Numbered from the stretch's first letter, positions 9,587 to 18,316 are shown. The stretch is 64,000 nt of DNA from Pseudovibrio denitrificans JCM 12308 (GCF_001310815.1 NZ_BAZK01000001.1:186001-250000), one strand, 5' to 3'. Program-made: numbers and translations. The notes: generated by a model from the letters alone, not told the origin.

Positions 9587-9619
9587 TTGACATCGTTTTA
9601 TATGATATCGCATATTATA
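9587..9619. promoter_or_regulatory. Divergent promoter region with ATATG-N6-CATAT operator
   Basis: It lies between dctP (minus) and the reductase gene (plus). On the plus strand a consensus -35 TTGACA (9587-9592) is followed after 18 bp by CATATT. On the minus strand a perfect TATAAT -10 occurs at 9619-9614, though its -35 is weak. The inverted repeat ATATG-N6-CATAT (9600-9615) overlaps both and is identical in its half-sites and spacing to the one in front of the marR gene, so one regulator could control both operons. Confidence 0.55.
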
Positions 9620-9681
9620 TTTATCATTTATGCGAGAGGAGACTCTCCTTGTTTTGGCTCTGAGGGAGGACGCCAAAAAGC

Positions 9682-10641
9682 ATGAAAACACTTATTATTG
9701 AGGGGGTTCGGACGGTCGCCCCGAAAATCAAAAGATTTGATTTAAAAGCCGAAGATAATGGGCCGCTCATACAATTTGAAGCTGGTGCACATATCGCAGT
9801 TCAACTTAAGGATGGCTCCTCACGCCAATATTCGCTGATCGATTTTGGTGAAAACTTACCTTACGAGAATCAACGATACACTCTTGGTATACTTTTGGAG
9901 CAAGACGGAAGTGGCGGTTCAGCTTTCATGCACTCTTTGCAGGTGGGCGATGCGATTCAGGTGGAGGCCCCAAAGAACGATTTTCCGCTGATTGAGGACG
10001 ACAGACCCGCTGTTCTGATTGCAGGCGGCATTGGTGTAACGCCGATCATCAGCATGGCAGCTGCGCTAAAGCGCGCGGGCAAACCTTACACCCTGCACTA
10101 TTCTGGCCGCACGCTCGAGACCATGGCGTTTAAAGAGGAACTCTCCGAGCTGTGCGGTGAGGCTTTGACCCTCCACCACGATGATGTTCCTGCGCGCTGC
10201 CTTGACCTTGGCGCTCTCATTCCAACGCTCGACACGTCCAGCCACATATATGTATGCGGCCCTAAAGGCATGATTGAAGCGGTGCGCGAGCAGGCCCTGA
10301 GCGCCGGGTTTGGCAAAGAGCAGATCCACTTTGAGCTGTTTGCAAGCCCTGCCCCTTCCGGTGATGATGCTGGAGACGGGTTTGAGGTGGAGGTGAAGTC
10401 CTCAGGCGAAGTGTTCTGGGTGCCGCAGGATAAATCCATCGTGGACGTGCTGGAAGAAGGCGGCGTTGACCTTGTCTATGACTGCCAGCGCGGCGATTGC
10501 GGGATTTGTCAGGTGGATGTGCTGGAGGGCGAGCCGGACCATCGCGACGTGGTGCTGACAGATGATGAAAAAGCGGCTGGTGACGTGATGCATATTTGCG
10601 TTTCTCGGGCCAAGTCCAAACGACTGGTGCTGGATTTGTAG
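9682..10641 (+). CDS. Oxygenase reductase (FMN/NAD, C-terminal [2Fe-2S]; phthalate-dioxygenase-reductase type)
   Basis: 319 aa. N-terminal flavin-binding beta-barrel with RQYSLIDFGE near residue 55; NAD-binding part with AGGIGVTPIISM near residue 113 and IYVCGPKGM near residue 190; C-terminal plant-type ferredoxin with CQRGDCGICQ near residue 272 and a fourth Cys at MHICVSR. It passes electrons from NAD(P)H to the Rieske oxygenase encoded next. It starts ATG 9682, with GGGAGGA upstream, as first gene of the plus-strand operon. The same fold serves vanillate demethylase (VanB) and phthalate dioxygenase; context, not sequence, assigns it to the adjacent oxygenase. Confidence 0.9.
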   Translation: MKTLIIEGVRTVAPKIKRFDLKAEDNGPLIQFEAGAHIAVQLKDGSSRQYSLIDFGENLPYENQRYTLGILLEQDGSGGSAFMHSLQVGDAIQVEAPKNDFPLIEDDRPAVLIAGGIGVTPIISMAAALKRAGKPYTLHYSGRTLETMAFKEELSELCGEALTLHHDDVPARCLDLGALIPTLDTSSHIYVCGPKGMIEAVREQALSAGFGKEQIHFELFASPAPSGDDAGDGFEVEVKSSGEVFWVPQDKSIVDVLEEGGVDLVYDCQRGDCGICQVDVLEGEPDHRDVVLTDDEKAAGDVMHICVSRAKSKRLVLDL

Positions 10642-10758
10642 AAGACCTTTTTCTCGCAGGCTTTAGAGGGACGCAATTTTAGCTCCGAGGCCTGTGATCG
10701 CTAGAACCTGCCGCGTTCATTTGCATTCACGCATCAGGCTCTGGCTCATTTTTTTCAT

Positions 10759-10802
10759 GCGTATTCTTGTCCGAAAACCGGAACCACTTTTCGGGAATAC
10801 GC
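10759..10802. repeat. Extragenic palindromic repeat between reductase and oxygenase genes
   Basis: Nested inverted repeat: outer arms GCGTATTC (10759-10766) and GAATACGC (10795-10802), inner arms CCGAAAA (10771-10777) and TTTTCGG (10788-10794). The core (CCGAAAACCGGAACC-ACTTTTCGG) resembles small dispersed palindromes I know from rhizobial genomes. It makes up the heart of the 186-bp gap before the Rieske gene and could form an mRNA stem-loop that tunes reductase versus oxygenase levels. Confidence 0.6.
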
Positions 10803-10827
10803 TCTAAGCTTTTTGGGAGGGAAGCTT

Positions 10828-12183
10828 ATGACCATGAAATACAAAGATAACCCGCAGGCGGTGGCTGATCTTGTGCGCCCTGCCGAGGTGCATCGAGACC
10901 TTTATATAGACGATGAAGTTTTTGACCTTGAAATGAAGCATCTGTTTGCCTCCACTTGGGTTTACGTGGGGCATGAAAGTCAGGTGCCGAATGCGGGTGA
11001 TTACTTCGCAACTGAAGTGGCAGCACAGCCCATATTGTTGGCGCGGCACACGGATGGCGAGGTGTATGTGCTGCACAATCGCTGCCCGCACAAAGGCACC
11101 AAAATCGTCATTGACCGCGCTGGCAACACGGGCAAGTTTTTCCGCTGCCCGTATCATGCATGGTCGTTCCGCACCAACGGCAAGCTGCTCGCGATCCCTT
11201 TGAAGAAGGGCTACAAAGACACCGGCTTTGAGCAGAGCGAGGCTGGACAAAGCGGTCTGCCGCCTGTGGGCGCGGTGAAGAACTACCGCGGCTTTATATT
11301 TGTGCGCATGAAGCAGGAAGGCATCAGTTTCGAAGACTTCTTCGGCGGCTCCCTTTCCTCTTTGGACAATATGATTGACCGCTCTCCGGTTGGAAAGCTG
11401 GAGGTGGCTGGCCCACCACTGCGTTACATGCACAATTGTAACTGGAAGATGCTGGTCGATAACCAGACGGACACCTGCCACCCGATGGTTGCCCACGAAA
11501 GCTCAGCCGGTACTGCCGTTGAGATCTGGGAATCCCTTGAGAAGGACGAGAACACCAAAACGCCTATGGCGATGGAGGTGATTGCGCCGTTCATGTCGCC
11601 CTATGAGTTTTTTGAGGACATGGGCATTCGCACCTGGCCGAATGGGCATGGCCATACGGGCGTGCATCACTCCATTCACTCAGATTACTCCGCTATTCCC
11701 GGTTATCTGGAGATGATGGAAGAGGCTTATGGCGAAGAGCGGGCCAAGGCCATTTTGGGTGAGAACCGGCATAACACGGTCTACTTCCCGAACATCATGA
11801 TCAAGGGCCCTATCCAGCAGCTGCGTGTGTTCATTCCGCTAGCTGCCAACAAAACGCTGGTGGAGAGTTACATCTTCCGCCTTGTGGGGGCTCCGGAAAT
11901 GCTGCTGGAGCGCACGGCCATGTACAACCGCTTGATCAACGCACCGACCTCCATTGTGGGGCACGATGATCTGGAGATGTATGAGCGCGCGCAGGAAGGC
12001 CTGCATTGTCAGGAGCTTGAGTGGGTGAATGTGCAGCGCCTTTATGAGGAAGGCGAAGACCTCGACCTTGAGGCTGTAGAGAACGGCACCACGGAACGGC
12101 AGATGCGCAATCAGTTCCACGCCTGGAAGAAGTTTACCGTTGAAAGCATGGAGGCCGAAGCTCGTGACCTTGCCGACGCGTGA
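10828..12183 (+). CDS. Rieske-type aromatic ring-hydroxylating oxygenase, alpha subunit
   Basis: 451 aa from ATG 10828, chosen for the GGGAGG seven bases upstream; a TTG 15 bases earlier would sit on the ribosome site itself. Rieske [2Fe-2S] ligands: CPH near residue 86 and CPYH near residue 105. Mononuclear iron site: DNQTDTCHPMVAHES near residues 211-225, giving the DxxHxxxxH pattern. This is the catalytic large subunit that adds O2 to an aromatic or indole ring, partnered by the beta subunit that follows and the reductase before it. The benzoate/anthranilate dioxygenase group and the indoleacetate oxygenase group are both plausible; the downstream isatin-hydrolase-like gene favours an indole substrate. 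Confidence 0.9.
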   Translation: MTMKYKDNPQAVADLVRPAEVHRDLYIDDEVFDLEMKHLFASTWVYVGHESQVPNAGDYFATEVAAQPILLARHTDGEVYVLHNRCPHKGTKIVIDRAGNTGKFFRCPYHAWSFRTNGKLLAIPLKKGYKDTGFEQSEAGQSGLPPVGAVKNYRGFIFVRMKQEGISFEDFFGGSLSSLDNMIDRSPVGKLEVAGPPLRYMHNCNWKMLVDNQTDTCHPMVAHESSAGTAVEIWESLEKDENTKTPMAMEVIAPFMSPYEFFEDMGIRTWPNGHGHTGVHHSIHSDYSAIPGYLEMMEEAYGEERAKAILGENRHNTVYFPNIMIKGPIQQLRVFIPLAANKTLVESYIFRLVGAPEMLLERTAMYNRLINAPTSIVGHDDLEMYERAQEGLHCQELEWVNVQRLYEEGEDLDLEAVENGTTERQMRNQFHAWKKFTVESMEAEARDLADA

Positions 12184-12646
12184 TGATTTGATCGACCTTG
12201 TCTACCATGAAGCCCGTGTGATTGATGAAGGCCGCTTTGATGAGTGGCTGGAGCTATGGGCTGCGGACAGCTACTACTGGATGCCGCTGGACTATCAGCA
12301 GGAAGACCCGAAAAACATGACCTCCCTTATGTATGAGGATGCGTTTTTACGGAAGCTTCGTGTTGAGCGCCTCAAGGGCCTGCGCACCTTCTCTCAAAAA
12401 CCGAAGAGCCGCTGTTCTCACGTTCTGAACCGCCCAAGTATTGAAGTGTTCGATGAGAAAACGGGCCAGTTCGTGACCCGTACTGCCGTTCATTATGTTG
12501 AGACGCGGCTGGATGACCAGTTTTTGCTGGCGGCGACCGTTCACCATCATTTTGAGATGGTTGAGGATGAGCTGAAGATTAAGCTGAAGCGGGTTGATCT
12601 GCTCAACTGCGATGCAGCCTTTGGCAACATTCAGCTGTTCATTTAA
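12164..12646 (+). CDS. Ring-hydroxylating oxygenase, beta (small) subunit
   Basis: 160 aa using GTG 12164, which has GGAGG at 12150-12154 and overlaps the alpha-subunit end by 20 bases; a TTG at 12140 is possible but lacks a ribosome site. The alpha+beta barrel fold is indicated by TRDDLIDLVYHEARVIDEGRF at the N-terminus and the pattern DQFLLAATVHHHFEM later, as in BenB/AntB-type small subunits. It is structural, giving the alpha3-beta3 oxygenase. The next gene starts 18 bp downstream. Confidence 0.9.
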   Translation: MTLPTRDDLIDLVYHEARVIDEGRFDEWLELWAADSYYWMPLDYQQEDPKNMTSLMYEDAFLRKLRVERLKGLRTFSQKPKSRCSHVLNRPSIEVFDEKTGQFVTRTAVHYVETRLDDQFLLAATVHHHFEMVEDELKIKLKRVDLLNCDAAFGNIQLFI

Positions 12647-12663
12647 GAAAACAGGTTTTTTGA

Positions 12664-14282
12664 ATGATTGAGCATAAATCTGTTTTCGGTGCGTTTTGTG
12701 CCGCTGCTGAAAAGTGGCCGGAGCGACCTTTTTTGAATGTTTTGCCGGAAACCGCAAAGGTTTATGGCATTAAATCGGGTGAAACGTCTTACGCTGAGGC
12801 GTTGGCGCAGGCGCGAGATGCTCAGGAGCGTTATTGCGCTGCAGGTTTGCAGGCTGGTGACAGGGTTCTGGTGTTGCTTGAGAACCGCCCTGCCTTCTTC
12901 CTGCACTGGTTGGCGCTGAATGCCCTTGGCGTGGTGATCGTGCCGATCAATCCAGACCTGCAAAGCTCTGAGCTTGAGTATATCGGCAGACACGCTGAGC
13001 CGGTTCTGGCGATCTCAACGCCTGAGCGTAAGGCCGATATGGAACAGGCTGCGCGCGACAGTGGGCAAGGCTTCGCCTGCGTGACGCTGGCAGATACCCT
13101 GCCCGTTCTGCGTGTTTCTGACACTGCGAGTTATTCGGCTGCACAGGATGATCCGGCGGCAATGCTTTACACCTCGGGCACAACGGGCAGCCCCAAAGGC
13201 TGCGTGCTGGCCAATCGGTATTTTCTGGAGGCAGGTCACTGGTACGCCAATGCAGGTGGCACGTGCACGCTGACGGATGATGCGAGCGGATGATAACGCC
13301 GCTGCCGATCTTTCATATGAATGCAATGGCGTATTCAGCCATGGCTATGGTGGCTGTTGGTGGCTGTCTGACGGTTCTGGACCGTTTCCATCCGCGATCC
13401 TGGTGGCAGAATGTGCGCGATAGCCGTGCAACTTGCCTGCATTATCTGGGTGTGATGCCGTCCATTCTGATGAGCTTGCCGGAAGCGCCGGAAGATAAGA
13501 GGCATTCGGTTCGTTTCGGCTTTGGTGCTGGCATTGATGCCAAGTTGCACATTCCGTTTGAGGAGCGTTTTGGCATTCCTCTGGTGGAAGCCTGGGCCAT
13601 GACAGAAACGGGTGCAGGTTCTGTGATTGCCGCCAATCAGGAGCCGCGCAAGCGTGGCATGAATTGCCTTGGCAAGCCCGGCTCTGAGATGGATGTGTGC
13701 ATCATGGGCGATGACGGCGTGCCGATTGCGGGCACCGAGCCCGGAGAGTTGCTGGTGCGACGTAAAGGAGATGATCCGCGGGTCGGGTTTTTCTCCCATT
13801 ACTTCAAGGATGATGCTGCCACGAGTGAGGCATGGGACGACGGTTGGTTCCATACGGGTGACATTGTTCGCCGTGATGAGGATGGCGACTTCTTCTTTGT
13901 CGACCGCAAGAAGAACGTGATCCGGCGTAGTGGCGAGAACATCGCTGCGGTGGATGTGGAGTCCGTGCTCATGCAGCACCCGGATATTGAAGCGGTGGCT
14001 GTTTGTCCAGTGCCTGATGCCATTCGCGGCGATGAGGTGTTTGCCTCCATCGTCTGGCGCGGCGAGCAGACCAAGGATGCGGCAGAAGCGATTGTGCGCT
14101 GGGGGTTGGAACGCATGGCGTACTACAAAGTGCCCGGTTACATCGCGTTTTGCAGCTCATTGAAACTGACAGGCACGCAGAAAATCCAGAGGGCCGCGCA
14201 GAAGCAGATGGCGTTGGAGTTGCTGGAGAAATCTGAAGTTTTCGACACCATCCACCTGAAGCGGAGGCAGTTGGTTTCATGA
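12664..14282 (+). CDS. AMP-forming acyl/aryl-CoA ligase, one frameshift
   Basis: About 539 aa after correction, normal for the ANL superfamily. The first part (to 13293) carries the adenylate motif MLYTSGTTGSPKGCVL near residue 175. The second part continues with PLPIFHMNAMAYS, WAMTETGAG, the GWFHTGDIVRRDEDGDFFFVDRKK hinge region in pieces, and a C-terminal lid ending near LTGTQKIQR. The frame breaks at about 13282: GATGATGCGAGCGG should read with one more G, giving TDDAERMITPLP. The product would activate a carboxylic acid (ring-oxidised arylacetate in my model) to its CoA ester. Its stop overlaps the thiolase start by 4 bases (ATGA). Confidence 0.85.
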
Positions 14283-15457
14283 TCAAGCCACGCAAACGCA
14301 TGGGGTATGATGGGGTTGTGGTCGCAGCGCCAGCCAGCACGCCTTATGAGCGCTATTCGACTGAAACAGCCCATTGGTGGATTGCCAAGGCGCTGCGGCA
14401 GTCCATTAAAGCAGCTGGGCTGACGCCGCGCGATATTGATGGGTTTTCTGTCGCCAGCTTTTCGTTGTTTCCAGATACCGCTGTGGGTCTAACCCAGCAT
14501 CTGGGGCTGGTTCCGCGTTGGTTGGATCATATCCCGCAGGGCGGTGCCAGTGGGCCGAGTGCCCTGCGTCGGGCTGCTCGGGCGGTGCAATGCGGGGATG
14601 CCTCTGTCGTGGCCTGCGTTGCGGGCGATACCAATCACGTAGACAGTTTTCGCCGCATGCTTTCGAGCTTTTCCCGGTTCGCACAGGATGCCTCCTACCC
14701 TTATGGCTCTGGCGGGCCGAATGCCTGTTTTGCGCTGCTGACCGACTATTACATGCGCGAGTTTGGGGTGAGCCGCGAAGATTTTGGGCGGATCTGCGTT
14801 ACTCAGCGTGACAATGCTTTGCGCAATGAGAATGCGGTGATGAAGAAGCCGCTGACGATGGACGCCTATCTGGCGGGCCGTGAGATCAGCGATCCGATCA
14901 CCCTGTTTGATTGTGTGATGCCGGTGGCCGGGGCTGAGGCGTTTTTGGTGATGCGGGAGGAAGATGCGGTGGCTGCTGGCATTCCTTACGCCCATATCAG
15001 CGCAACCATTGAGCGGCACAATGCATTTCCAGAAGACCCAATCCAGATGCGTGGTGGCTGGGCGATGGATATTGAAGAGTTTTATGGCATGGCGGGGCAT
15101 GGGCCTGAAAGCGTGGATCTGTTGCAGACCTATGATGATTATCCGGTCATCGTGATGATGCAGATGGAAGATCTCGGCTTTTGCGCAAAAGGCGAAGCGG
15201 CGCGGTTCATTGCAGACAAAGACCTGACGGTTTCCGGCGACTTTCCGCACAACACCTCTGGCGGGCAGCTTTCAGCTGGTCAGGCCGGGGCTGCTGGTGG
15301 GTTTATCGGGCTTGTGGAAGCAATTCGGCAGGTGACGGGCACGGCTGGGGCAACGCAGGTGGCGAATGCCAAGCGTGCGCTGGTTTCCGGCTTCGGGGTG
15401 ATCAACTACGACCGCGGCGTTTGCACCAGTGCGGCACTTCTGGAGGGGGCGAGTTGA
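14279..15457 (+). CDS. Thiolase-fold protein lacking the nucleophilic cysteine (candidate acyl-CoA retro-aldolase)
   Basis: 392 aa with a thiolase/lipid-transfer (SCPx-like) fold: MGYDGVVVAAPASTPYERYS start, HIPQGGASGPSALRRAARAV near residue 90, and NTSGGQLSAGQAGAAGG near residue 335. In true thiolases the CASG motif holds the catalytic Cys; here the residue is Gly (GGASG), and the usual GHP motif reads GQA, so ordinary Claisen chemistry is unlikely. Cysteine-less relatives such as Ltp2 of steroid degradation work with a DUF35 partner to cleave tertiary beta-hydroxyacyl-CoA esters by retro-aldol reaction. The next gene encodes exactly such a DUF35 domain and overlaps by one base, supporting that reading. 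Confidence 0.85.
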   Translation: MIKPRKRMGYDGVVVAAPASTPYERYSTETAHWWIAKALRQSIKAAGLTPRDIDGFSVASFSLFPDTAVGLTQHLGLVPRWLDHIPQGGASGPSALRRAARAVQCGDASVVACVAGDTNHVDSFRRMLSSFSRFAQDASYPYGSGGPNACFALLTDYYMREFGVSREDFGRICVTQRDNALRNENAVMKKPLTMDAYLAGREISDPITLFDCVMPVAGAEAFLVMREEDAVAAGIPYAHISATIERHNAFPEDPIQMRGGWAMDIEEFYGMAGHGPESVDLLQTYDDYPVIVMMQMEDLGFCAKGEAARFIADKDLTVSGDFPHNTSGGQLSAGQAGAAGGFIGLVEAIRQVTGTAGATQVANAKRALVSGFGVINYDRGVCTSAALLEGAS

Positions 15458-16716
15458 TGGTGACACCGCTTCAAAAACCTCCGAAAAAGAACCCACAGTT
15501 GCGCACCCGTGTGCCGACGTTGCCATCCCATTATCGCAGCCGATCAGCGCTGTTTATGGCTGCGGCTGCTGCTGAAGGGCGGTTTATGCTGCAGGTCTGC
15601 GCAGAGCCAGATTGCGAGTCCGTCCAATACCCTGCACGAGATGCTTGTGCCTGTTGTTTATCTGATCGCTTGGTCTGGCAGGATGTTTCGCCGCGCGGGA
15701 ATCTGATTGCGACATCCACGGTGCGCACGAGCACGAACACTTATTTCCGCGAACGCACACCGTGGCGGCTGGGAACGGTGCATCTGGATATTGGGCCTTC
15801 CGTTATGTGTCACTTGCATAGTGAACTGGTTGTTGGTGATGAGGTTCAGCTAATCAATCGGCTGGATAAATCCGGGCAAAGCGTTTTGCTTGCTTTGCCG
15901 CTGGAGAGAGCCCAGTTGCAGGAGGATGATATGCAGCTTCGTGAGCTTACCTGTGATCCGAAGTTCCGGCGCATACTGATTACGGATGCGCGCAATCCAA
16001 ATGCCTACGCATTGGCAAAGAGCCTGCTGGAGGCTGGGGCAACTACGGTGTTTGTGGGAGAAGCTGAAAGCTGGCGGCCCTACCCTGATCGCGCAAAACT
16101 GGAGTCGCTTCAGGGTGTTGAGCTGGTTTCTTTAGATGTTACTGACACCTCCTCGGTTCAGGAGCTTGCTGGTGAGTTTGGCGGCAAGGTCGACATTCTT
16201 ATCAACAATGCCCGTTTTGTGCGTCCCGGCGGCATTCAGGGCCGAGGGGATGTGGGCTTTGCTATGGATGAGATGCAGGTCAACTATTTCGGCATGATGC
16301 GTCTGGCGCAGGCCTTTGCTCCTGCTATGACGGGTCGCAGTGCGGATGGGGTGAACAGTGCGGTGGCGTGGGTAAATGTGCTCTCGGTCTACTCGCTGGT
16401 GAACAATCCCGGCTTTGGCAGCTTTTCCGCTTCGAATGCTGCTGCACATTCCCTCTCGCAGTGTCTTCGGGCAGAGATGGCGGCGTCTGGTGTGCGGGTG
16501 GTGAATGTGTATTGCGGTCCAACTGAGGATGAGTGGCATCAACCTTTGCCGCCACCCAAAGTGCCAGCTGGCACGCTGGCGCGAGAGCTGGTGAAGGCGC
16601 TGCAAGCGGGGCTGGAGGATGTGTATGTGGGCGATATCGCCAAGGACATCCGACGCAAATTCATGGAAAGCCCCAAAGTGCTTGAAAAAGAAATGACAAG
16701 TCTGGAGACGCTGTGA
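15457..16716 (+). CDS. DUF35 (zinc ribbon/OB-fold) fused to short-chain dehydrogenase
   Basis: 419 aa from ATG 15457, which overlaps the thiolase stop (TGATG). Residues about 30-155 look like a DUF35 rubredoxin-like zinc ribbon plus OB-fold: CAEPDCESVQYPARDACACC supplies the cysteines, followed by beta-rich TYFRERTPWRLGTVHLDIGP. Residues about 170-400 are an SDR Rossmann domain with ILITDARNPNAYALAKSL, DILINNARFVRPGG and a Ser/Tyr-type active region VNVLSVYSLVNNPGFGSFSASNAA. The classical YxxxK motif is not clear (FSASN replaces it), so the SDR part may be weak or non-catalytic. DUF35 proteins dock to thiolase-fold partners; fusion to an SDR suggests channelling. Confidence 0.82.
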   Translation: MVTPLQKPPKKNPQLRTRVPTLPSHYRSRSALFMAAAAAEGRFMLQVCAEPDCESVQYPARDACACCLSDRLVWQDVSPRGNLIATSTVRTSTNTYFRERTPWRLGTVHLDIGPSVMCHLHSELVVGDEVQLINRLDKSGQSVLLALPLERAQLQEDDMQLRELTCDPKFRRILITDARNPNAYALAKSLLEAGATTVFVGEAESWRPYPDRAKLESLQGVELVSLDVTDTSSVQELAGEFGGKVDILINNARFVRPGGIQGRGDVGFAMDEMQVNYFGMMRLAQAFAPAMTGRSADGVNSAVAWVNVLSVYSLVNNPGFGSFSASNAAAHSLSQCLRAEMAASGVRVVNVYCGPTEDEWHQPLPPPKVPAGTLARELVKALQAGLEDVYVGDIAKDIRRKFMESPKVLEKEMTSLETL

Positions 16717-17525
16717 CCATGGAAGCCTTGAAAGAGAAACTGGCAAATCCGGTTGAGTTACTCAGCTCTGCTTTGCTTTCTGGCGGTGTGGAAGTCGTTG
16801 ATCTGACCCACACGCTTGATCCGGACTTTCCAGTGATCGTCCTGCCGCCCGAGTTTGGACAGTGCGCTCGCTTTCGGATGGAAGAGATTTCTTCCTATGA
16901 TCATCGCGGGCCGGCGTGGAAGTGGAACACCTTCACCTGCTCAGAGCACACTGGCACCCACTTTGATGCGCCGATCCATTGGATTTCCGGCAAGGATCTG
17001 CCCAACAACACGGTGGATTCCATTCCTCCTGAGCACTTTGTTGGCTCTGTTGTGGTGATCGATTGTTCGGAAGGATCTGCGCAGGATGATGACTTTGAGC
17101 TGACACCAGAGATCATTGCAGCTTGGGAGGCTGAGCATGGGCGCATTCCTCCGGCCAGCTGGGTGTTCATGCGCACGGACTGGAGCAAGCGCAGTGGTGC
17201 AGCTTACTTAAATATGCGTGATGACGGTCCGCATTCACCGGGGCCAACGCCTGAGGCGATCAAGTTTCTGATTGATGAGCGCGGTATCCGCGGGTTTGGT
17301 ACGGAGACTGTGGGGACGGATGCGGGCCAAGGTGCGCATTATACGCCGCCCTATCCGGCTCATTTTTATCTGCATGGCGCTGGTAAGTATGGACTGCAAT
17401 GCATGTGCAATCTGGATCAGCTGCCCGCAACAGGTGCCATGATCTTCTGCGCACCGCTAAAGATTAAGGGCGGCACTGGCAGTCCGCTGCGTGTGCTGGC
17501 GCTTGTGCCGAAGGGAGGCCGCTGA
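16713..17525 (+). CDS. Cyclase-family metal-dependent hydrolase, isatin-hydrolase-like
   Basis: 270 aa, PF04199 family. The metal-binding signature HTGTHFDAPIHW (HxGTHxDxPxH) sits near residue 76. GTG 16713 overlaps the previous stop (GTGA) and has GGAG upstream; ATG 16719 is an alternative. The family includes kynurenine formamidase and the manganese enzyme isatin hydrolase described in Labrenzia, where it hydrolyses isatin to isatinate during indoleacetate breakdown. Co-occurrence with a Rieske oxygenase, CoA ligase and indolepyruvate-type oxidoreductase makes isatin hydrolysis my preferred role. Kynurenine formamidase is less likely, as no other tryptophan-kynurenine gene is present. Confidence 0.8.
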   Translation: MTMEALKEKLANPVELLSSALLSGGVEVVDLTHTLDPDFPVIVLPPEFGQCARFRMEEISSYDHRGPAWKWNTFTCSEHTGTHFDAPIHWISGKDLPNNTVDSIPPEHFVGSVVVIDCSEGSAQDDDFELTPEIIAAWEAEHGRIPPASWVFMRTDWSKRSGAAYLNMRDDGPHSPGPTPEAIKFLIDERGIRGFGTETVGTDAGQGAHYTPPYPAHFYLHGAGKYGLQCMCNLDQLPATGAMIFCAPLKIKGGTGSPLRVLALVPKGGR

Positions 17526-18253
17526 TGTCAGAAGAATTCACTGCGGTCATCACAGGTGGCAACAAGGGTATTGGTGCGGCTTTGGCGAAGGAGATGCTGG
17601 AGGCTGGCTATACGGTGATTTGCCTGTCGCGCCGGGAGCCTGAGTTTGAGCACCCAAAGCTCCACTTCCATCAAACGGATCTGCTGGATCAGGCGCAAGT
17701 GAGCGCGGCGGCGGAGGCGATTGCGGCTGAGCATGAGGTGACACATCTCATTCACAATGCAGGGCTTATCTTCCCCAACCTGATCGAAGAAGCTGAAGCA
17801 GATGACATTGCAGGTCTGGCCCAGCTTCATCTGGGCTCAGCTTTGACGCTGCTTAAGGCATTCCTGCCAAGCATGAAAGAGCGGCAGTTTGGGCGGGTTT
17901 TGTTTAATGGGTCTCGTGCGGCTTTGGGGGCCAAGACGCGGACAGCCTATAGTGCTTCCAAAGCGGGTATGATTGGCATGGCGCGCACATGGGCGCTGGA
18001 GCTGGCGCAGCATCAGATTACGGTGAATGTGGTTGCGCCCGGTCCGGTGAAGACCGACAACTTCTGGGGCATTATTCCTAAAGGAAGCGAGCAAGAACAG
18101 AAGCTGGCTGATGGCATTCCCGTTGGCCGCATTGGCACGGTGGAAGACATCACCAATGCCTTTATGTTCTTTGCAGATCCCAAGTCCGGCTTTATTACAG
18201 GACAGACGCTGTTTGTCTGTGGTGGGATGAGCGTGGGGACTGCCCTGCTCTAA
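17525..18253 (+). CDS. Short-chain dehydrogenase/reductase
   Basis: 242 aa classical SDR. NAD(P) motif TGGNKGIGAAL near residue 11, NAG at HNAGLIF near residue 76, catalytic Ser at FNGSRAAL and YSASKAG (YxxxK) near residue 148, then the PGPVKTDNF loop. Its start overlaps the hydrolase stop by one base, making it the last gene of the plus-strand operon (9682-18253). The oxidation or reduction step it serves is not visible; a diol or hydroxy-oxindole intermediate is possible. The soxR gene converges 60 bp downstream with no strong terminator between. Confidence 0.88.
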   Translation: MSEEFTAVITGGNKGIGAALAKEMLEAGYTVICLSRREPEFEHPKLHFHQTDLLDQAQVSAAAEAIAAEHEVTHLIHNAGLIFPNLIEEAEADDIAGLAQLHLGSALTLLKAFLPSMKERQFGRVLFNGSRAALGAKTRTAYSASKAGMIGMARTWALELAQHQITVNVVAPGPVKTDNFWGIIPKGSEQEQKLADGIPVGRIGTVEDITNAFMFFADPKSGFITGQTLFVCGGMSVGTALL

Positions 18254-18316
18254 GTGTCTCACTTAAAGTTCTGAATCAGATTCAGGTCATGCGTATAGCT
18301 AATTGATGCCGCTGAG

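Noticed and set aside
15181..15456. Upstream in-frame extension of the DUF35-SDR gene
   Set aside because: The 92 extra codons lie inside the thiolase-fold gene in another frame and show no domain; ATG 15457 overlaps the stop as in neighbouring junctions.
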